NCBI GenBank assembly: GCA_012963565.1
Contig: DTVJ01000039.1
Location: 1-10,750, forward strand
Direction of reading: 5' to 3'
DNA: 10,750 nt
DNA from: Piscirickettsiaceae bacterium
GTDB taxonomy: Bacteria > Pseudomonadota > Gammaproteobacteria > PS1 > Pseudothioglobaceae
Within the stretch, counting starts at the first letter, position 1. The number at the start of each line of letters is the position of its first letter. The position numbers and the translations under genes are program-made. Below the pieces are notes generated by a model, which was not told where the DNA came from, made no database searches, and was given only the letters and a program-made list of their open reading frames with translations. Positions 7,626-10,750 of this stretch are shown piece after piece.

Positions 7626-8549
7626 CTAAAACGCACTAACCCCGGCAATACCTTGTGCACCAAGATCAAGGGTTTTTTCTAAATCTTCAAGACCCATACC
7701 ACCTAAAAAATAAACTGGAATATTGATTCTATCTACTACTTCCTTAGCCGCATCCCAGCCAAGTGGCATAGCATCGGGATGGGTTTGTGTGGATTGTACT
7801 GGTGAAATGACGATAAAGTCAGCACCGAGTGCTTGCGCTTTGAGTGCCTCGTCTAAATCATGAGTAGATGCACCTAATAGTTTGTCATCTGTACAAGGTT
7901 TTTGATTCAAATCAAGCATTTCACCCGTGGTAATGTGCCAACCATCACAATAAGCTTCATCAAACGTCTTATCAATAGTATTGAGCAACAGTTTCACCTG
8001 ATTTTTTTGGCATTTTTGATAAAGGTCTTTAATAAAATCAGCGTCAAGTTGAGTTTTGCTACGTAATTGAATCAGACTAATGGCCTGTGTAAGTTTTTGA
8101 TCAAATTTGGCTATCCACTCATCACTTTGGTGATTTGAAGATGGCGTGATCCAATATTTGTTTGGCAAAGTAATTGAGTCAATGAAAGCTTTCATGGTGG
8201 GTAATAATTGATAATTGTATAAATCTTGTAGTGTTACCCAGGCGATTTGTTGTCCTTCCATACTATTTGGTATGCCTTGGTAGGTGTCTATATTATAAAT
8301 ACTCAATGACACTTGTCGATCGGGATATTGATACGACATGGTTTGATGTAAGCTAACTTCGTTAACTTGTATGCCCAATTCTTCAAATAATTCTCTGCTA
8401 ATAGTTTCCGTGGTTGTTTCGTTAATTTCAACCTTACCGCCAGGTAACTCCCAATACCCTGGCATGAATTGATGGTCTTGCCGTTTGGCAATCAGTAGTT
8501 GCCCTTTTATATTGCGTAAAACACCAACAACAGCCTTGATTGTCTTCAC
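7626..8549 (-). CDS. MutT-ThiE fusion: Nudix hydrolase with C-terminal thiamine-phosphate-synthase-like domain
   Basis: This is a two-domain protein of 307 residues. The N-terminal part (about 1-128) is MutT-like, with a complete Nudix box from G38 to I60 (G-x5-E44-x7-R52-E53-L-x-E56-E57-x-G59-I60) and MutT-like YPDRQVSL (75-82). Such enzymes hydrolyse oxidised dGTP. The C-terminal part (about 131-307) is a ThiE/TenI-like TIM barrel: QLRSK (161-165), GASTHDLDEA (226-235), GADFIVISPV (242-251), FLGGM (281-285) and GVSAF (303-307). I recall this fused form as common in gammaproteobacteria. Several ThiE active-site positions are changed, so thiamine-phosphate synthesis is doubtful; the barrel may be structural or regulatory. 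By hand alignment, E. coli MutT's Asn119, which reads the 8-oxoguanine base, is Met119 here. Start is GTG (8549-8547) with a good ribosome binding site. It is divergent from gshA and convergent with yaaA. Confidence 0.92.
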   Translation of the reverse strand: MKTIKAVVGVLRNIKGQLLIAKRQDHQFMPGYWELPGGKVEINETTTETISRELFEELGIQVNEVSLHQTMSYQYPDRQVSLSIYNIDTYQGIPNSMEGQQIAWVTLQDLYNYQLLPTMKAFIDSITLPNKYWITPSSNHQSDEWIAKFDQKLTQAISLIQLRSKTQLDADFIKDLYQKCQKNQVKLLLNTIDKTFDEAYCDGWHITTGEMLDLNQKPCTDDKLLGASTHDLDEALKAQALGADFIVISPVQSTQTHPDAMPLGWDAAKEVVDRINIPVYFLGGMGLEDLEKTLDLGAQGIAGVSAF

Positions 8550-8553
8550 TTTG

Positions 8554-8559
8554 CTTCCT
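8554..8559 (-). promoter_or_regulatory. Ribosome binding site fixing the GTG start of the MutT-ThiE gene
   Basis: On the minus strand AGGAAG (8559-8554) is followed by four bases and the GTG at 8549. No in-frame ATG lies nearby upstream, and the next Met (residue 29) is inside the Nudix domain. The non-ATG start is therefore well supported. Confidence 0.75.
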
Positions 8560-8561
8560 AA

Positions 8562-8585
8562 TGGTAAAATAGCTCTATTTTAGCA
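8562..8585. promoter_or_regulatory. Face-to-face divergent promoter for gshA (+) and mutT-thiE (-)
   Basis: TAAAATAG (8565-8572) and CTATTTTA (8575-8582) form a perfect 8-base inverted repeat around a CT centre. Read rightward it gives TGG-TAAAAT (8562-8570); read leftward it gives TGC-TAAAAT (8585-8577). Both are extended -10 boxes (TGn directly before the hexamer), which need little or no -35. Starts would fall near 8577 for gshA (leader about 16 bases) and near 8570 for mutT-thiE (leader about 21 bases, containing its ribosome binding site). The two polymerases could not bind at once, so the genes may be mutually exclusive per promoter copy. Alternatively the palindrome is an operator. Inferred by eye. 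Confidence 0.5.
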
Positions 8586-8592
8586 CTCGAAC

Positions 8593-10152
8593 TTGTTTGT
8601 GGATATTGTCCAAAAAATTCAAATACTAATGCCTCATCGCTCACTGTTGAGTGGTAATTTGGTTGGGATTGAAAAAGAAGGCTTAAGAGTATCTAGAAAA
8701 GGTGGTATCTCCCAAGCACCGCACCCATCAGCCTTTGGCTGTGCACTAACACATCCCAATATTACGATAGATTTTTCGGAATCGTTGATTGAGCTAGTTA
8801 CTCCACCCATGAGGAATGCTAAGGAAGTGTTGTCTTTTTTATCCAACACTCAGCACTACTTATACCACCATCTACCCAAGGACCAAAGTTTTTGGCCAGC
8901 CAGTATGCCTTGCGTGATTCGTGGAGAGACCTTCATACCAATTGCTCAATTTGGAACGTCTAATAGGGGCATGATGAAAACTTTGTATCGGACTGGCCTA
9001 GCAAATCGTTACGGTAGTGTTATGCAGACAATAGCCGGTATTCACTTTAATTATTCGTTTTCTTTAGAATTTTGGGAGCAGTATCGTTCACTGCTGGCGC
9101 CGAGTGAAACTATAAGGACGTTTATTGATTGTGGATATATGGGGCTGACTCGTAATGTTGTACGTTATGGTTGGCTCATTCCTTATTTATTTGGCGCCTC
9201 TCCCGCAGTTTGTAAATCATTTTTAAAAGGCTACCATAAGCATTCATTGGTTGAATTTAATGAAGGCACTCTATATAAACCCTATGCAACTTCTCTGCGT
9301 ATGGGTGACATTGGTTATCAAAATCTGCGTTCAGATGAGGTCGGTGTTAAGGCTAATTACAACAGCTTGAGTCATTATATTCATAGCCTTCAGGCCGCTA
9401 TGCAGACTCCGTGTCAGGAATATGAAGACATTGGTCTAAAGAAGCATGGCAAATATCAGCAACTAAATACGAATATCCTGCAAATTGAAAATGAGTATTA
9501 CGCTTCTGTGCGTCCAAAGCCATTAGTAGATGAAAGCAAACAACCATTAGATGCGTTACATGATAACGGCATTGGCTATGTTGAATTACGCTCAATAGAT
9601 ATTAATCCACTTACCCCTTTAGGTATTGATCAAGAACAAGTGCTTTTCTTAGAGGCTTACATATTGTTTTGTTTGTTAGAGTCATCCCCTATAATTTCAA
9701 GTCGTGAACAGTTTGAGATTGATAATAACGATCAACTGGTGGCACATGAGGGTAGAAAACCAGGGCTGCTATTAACTAAAAAAGGACAACAATGTACTTT
9801 GCAAGAGTGGGGTCAGATACTGATTGACGATATTGAACGCTGTGCGCAATTGTTAAGTACAGAACACCAGCAGGCAGTTATTAGTATTGCACGTCGTATT
9901 AAAAACCCAGATTTAACACCATCTGCAATCACTCTGAATCAAATGAAAAATCGCAATCAAGGATTTTTTGATTATATTAATGTGATAGCCAAACAATATA
10001 GAAGGACTTTTCTTTCCAATGAAGTTGACACCAGGCATTTTGATTATTTAGACCAACAGACTAAATCTTCATGTGCAAAGCAACTCAAAATAGAACAAGC
10101 AGACAATTTGCGTTTTGATGAATTCTTAGCAGATTACTTTAAGGGTAGCTGA
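8593..10152 (+). CDS. gshA: Glutamate-cysteine ligase, E. coli type
   Basis: GshA joins glutamate and cysteine with ATP to give gamma-glutamylcysteine, the first and limiting step of glutathione synthesis. The 519 residues match the E. coli-type family (518). Metal- and substrate-site residues are retained: E27 and E29 (GIEKEGLRV), D60 and E67 (DFSESLIE), H151 (GIHFN), E331 and R333 (YVELRSIDINP). Also typical are SMPCVI, AQFGTSNRG and LANRYGSVMQTIAG (104-149). The start is taken as TTG at 8593: from there DIVQKIQIL aligns without gaps to the E. coli N-terminal helix and the first acidic residues keep the same numbers. A GTG at 8599 would lose 2 residues; the first ATG, at 8629, would remove the helix. 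No Shine-Dalgarno precedes any of them. Its stop touches the mnmE ATG, suggesting cotranscription. gshB is not in the window. Confidence 0.95.
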   Translation: MFVDIVQKIQILMPHRSLLSGNLVGIEKEGLRVSRKGGISQAPHPSAFGCALTHPNITIDFSESLIELVTPPMRNAKEVLSFLSNTQHYLYHHLPKDQSFWPASMPCVIRGETFIPIAQFGTSNRGMMKTLYRTGLANRYGSVMQTIAGIHFNYSFSLEFWEQYRSLLAPSETIRTFIDCGYMGLTRNVVRYGWLIPYLFGASPAVCKSFLKGYHKHSLVEFNEGTLYKPYATSLRMGDIGYQNLRSDEVGVKANYNSLSHYIHSLQAAMQTPCQEYEDIGLKKHGKYQQLNTNILQIENEYYASVRPKPLVDESKQPLDALHDNGIGYVELRSIDINPLTPLGIDQEQVLFLEAYILFCLLESSPIISSREQFEIDNNDQLVAHEGRKPGLLLTKKGQQCTLQEWGQILIDDIERCAQLLSTEHQQAVISIARRIKNPDLTPSAITLNQMKNRNQGFFDYINVIAKQYRRTFLSNEVDTRHFDYLDQQTKSSCAKQLKIEQADNLRFDEFLADYFKGS

Positions 10153-10750
10153 ATGAAACAGCAACAGAATACCATTTGTGCGTTGGCCAGTGCCTTAGGA
10201 CAGGGAGGTATTGGTGTGGTACGTGTATCGGGCCCACTTGCTATTGAGATTGCTAAACAAATGCTGGGGCATGTGCCCAAAGCACGTTATGCGCATTACG
10301 GGTCATTCTTTAATCAAGAGGGTGTGGAAATTGACAAAGGTGTAGCTCTATTTTTTCCAGGGCCACATTCATTTACAGGTGACGACGTACTTGAGCTTCA
10401 AGGCCATGGTGGTATTTTAGTGATGCGTTCGTTGTTGGAAGCTGCCATGGCGTTGGGTGCAACAGCAGCTGAGCCGGGTGAGTTTTCAAAACGTGCCTTT
10501 TTGAATGGCAAAATGGACTTGGTACAAGCTGAGGCAGTAGCTGATATTATTGATGCTAGTTCTGAACAATCGGCGCGATCAGCATTGAGATCATTATCCG
10601 GTGAATTTTCCAATCAAGTGAATGCACTGACACAAGCATTGATCGAGCTTAGAGTTTTTGTTGAGGCTACCATTGATTTCTCTGATGAGGAAATTGATTT
10701 TTTGCAATCGGGCGAGGTGAAATTAAAGGTTGAGAAAATCGAAAACGACA
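10153..10750 (+). CDS. mnmE: tRNA uridine-5-carboxymethylaminomethyl modification GTPase MnmE, N-terminal part (cut by window edge)
   Basis: MnmE works with MnmG (GidA) to build the cmnm5 or nm5 group on wobble uridine 34 of several tRNAs, using a methylene-tetrahydrofolate carbon and GTP hydrolysis. Only 199 of about 450 residues are present. The folate-binding N-terminal domain is complete (about 1-118): DTICALAS-like start (NTICALASALGQGGIGVVRVSG, within 6-27), FPGPHSFTGDDVLELQGHGG (68-87) and AEPGEFSKRAFLNGKMDLVQ (106-125). The following helical domain begins with AEAVADIIDASSEQSARSAL (126-145) and reaches FVEATIDFSDEEIDF (169-183). The GTPase domain and the C-terminal catalytic Cys lie outside. 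The ATG directly follows the gshA stop (TGAATG), with AGGG at 10142-10145 as Shine-Dalgarno, so translation is probably coupled to gshA. The reading frame is open to the edge. Confidence 0.95.
   Translation, partial: MKQQQNTICALASALGQGGIGVVRVSGPLAIEIAKQMLGHVPKARYAHYGSFFNQEGVEIDKGVALFFPGPHSFTGDDVLELQGHGGILVMRSLLEAAMALGATAAEPGEFSKRAFLNGKMDLVQAEAVADIIDASSEQSARSALRSLSGEFSNQVNALTQALIELRVFVEATIDFSDEEIDFLQSGEVKLKVEKIEND

Noticed and set aside
7616..7627. Perfect 12-base palindrome AGAGCATGCTCT overlapping the end of the mutT-thiE gene
   Set aside because: There is no T-run on either side, so it is not an intrinsic terminator. A single short palindrome with a restriction-site-like core is plausible by chance.
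1..10750. Possible CRISPR array, insertion sequence, integrase, toxin-antitoxin or defence genes
   Set aside because: No direct repeats with spacers, transposase motifs, terminal inverted repeats or accessory-gene signatures were seen. All long frames belong to core genes and no gap without a gene exceeds about 155 bases.

Overview
The window looks like ordinary chromosomal core DNA from a gammaproteobacterium with a fairly AT-rich genome. Every protein I can place (Mfd, the YceF branch of Maf, type I DHFR, YaaA, a MutT-ThiE fusion, E. coli-type GshA, MnmE) has its closest remembered relatives in Gammaproteobacteria. The AT-rich composition and compact gene packing would suit a small-genome marine or symbiotic sulfur-oxidiser lineage (SUP05/Thioglobus-like), but that placement is a guess I cannot test. 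I see no mobile element, CRISPR array, rRNA or tRNA gene, prophage or defence gene.

Layout. Positions 1-1359 hold a leftward pair, maf/yceF then mfd, separated by 2 bases; mfd runs off the left edge. folA (rightward) diverges from maf and overlaps by 7 bases a gene for a 60-residue lipoprotein. A bidirectional hairpin terminator at about 2077-2104 separates this pair from the large leftward gltB (glutamate synthase large subunit), which has no gltD beside it. gltB diverges from yaaA across about 155 bases. yaaA converges on a leftward gene for a MutT-ThiE fusion protein. That gene diverges from gshA across a 43-base gap holding a symmetric, face-to-face promoter candidate. gshA abuts mnmE (TGAATG), which leaves the window at the right edge after 199 codons.

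The genes are mostly housekeeping with a genome- and nucleotide-quality theme: Mfd couples transcription to repair, Maf/YceF hydrolyses modified NTPs, MutT cleans oxidised nucleotides, YaaA and GshA protect against oxidants, FolA supplies tetrahydrofolate (the cofactor family MnmE uses on tRNA), and GltB assimilates nitrogen. This is probably loose clustering, not a dedicated system. I found no convincing undescribed system. The points worth a second look are the unpaired and unusual-looking gltB, the altered key residues in the MutT-ThiE fusion, the symmetric divergent promoter, and several non-ATG or misassignable starts.
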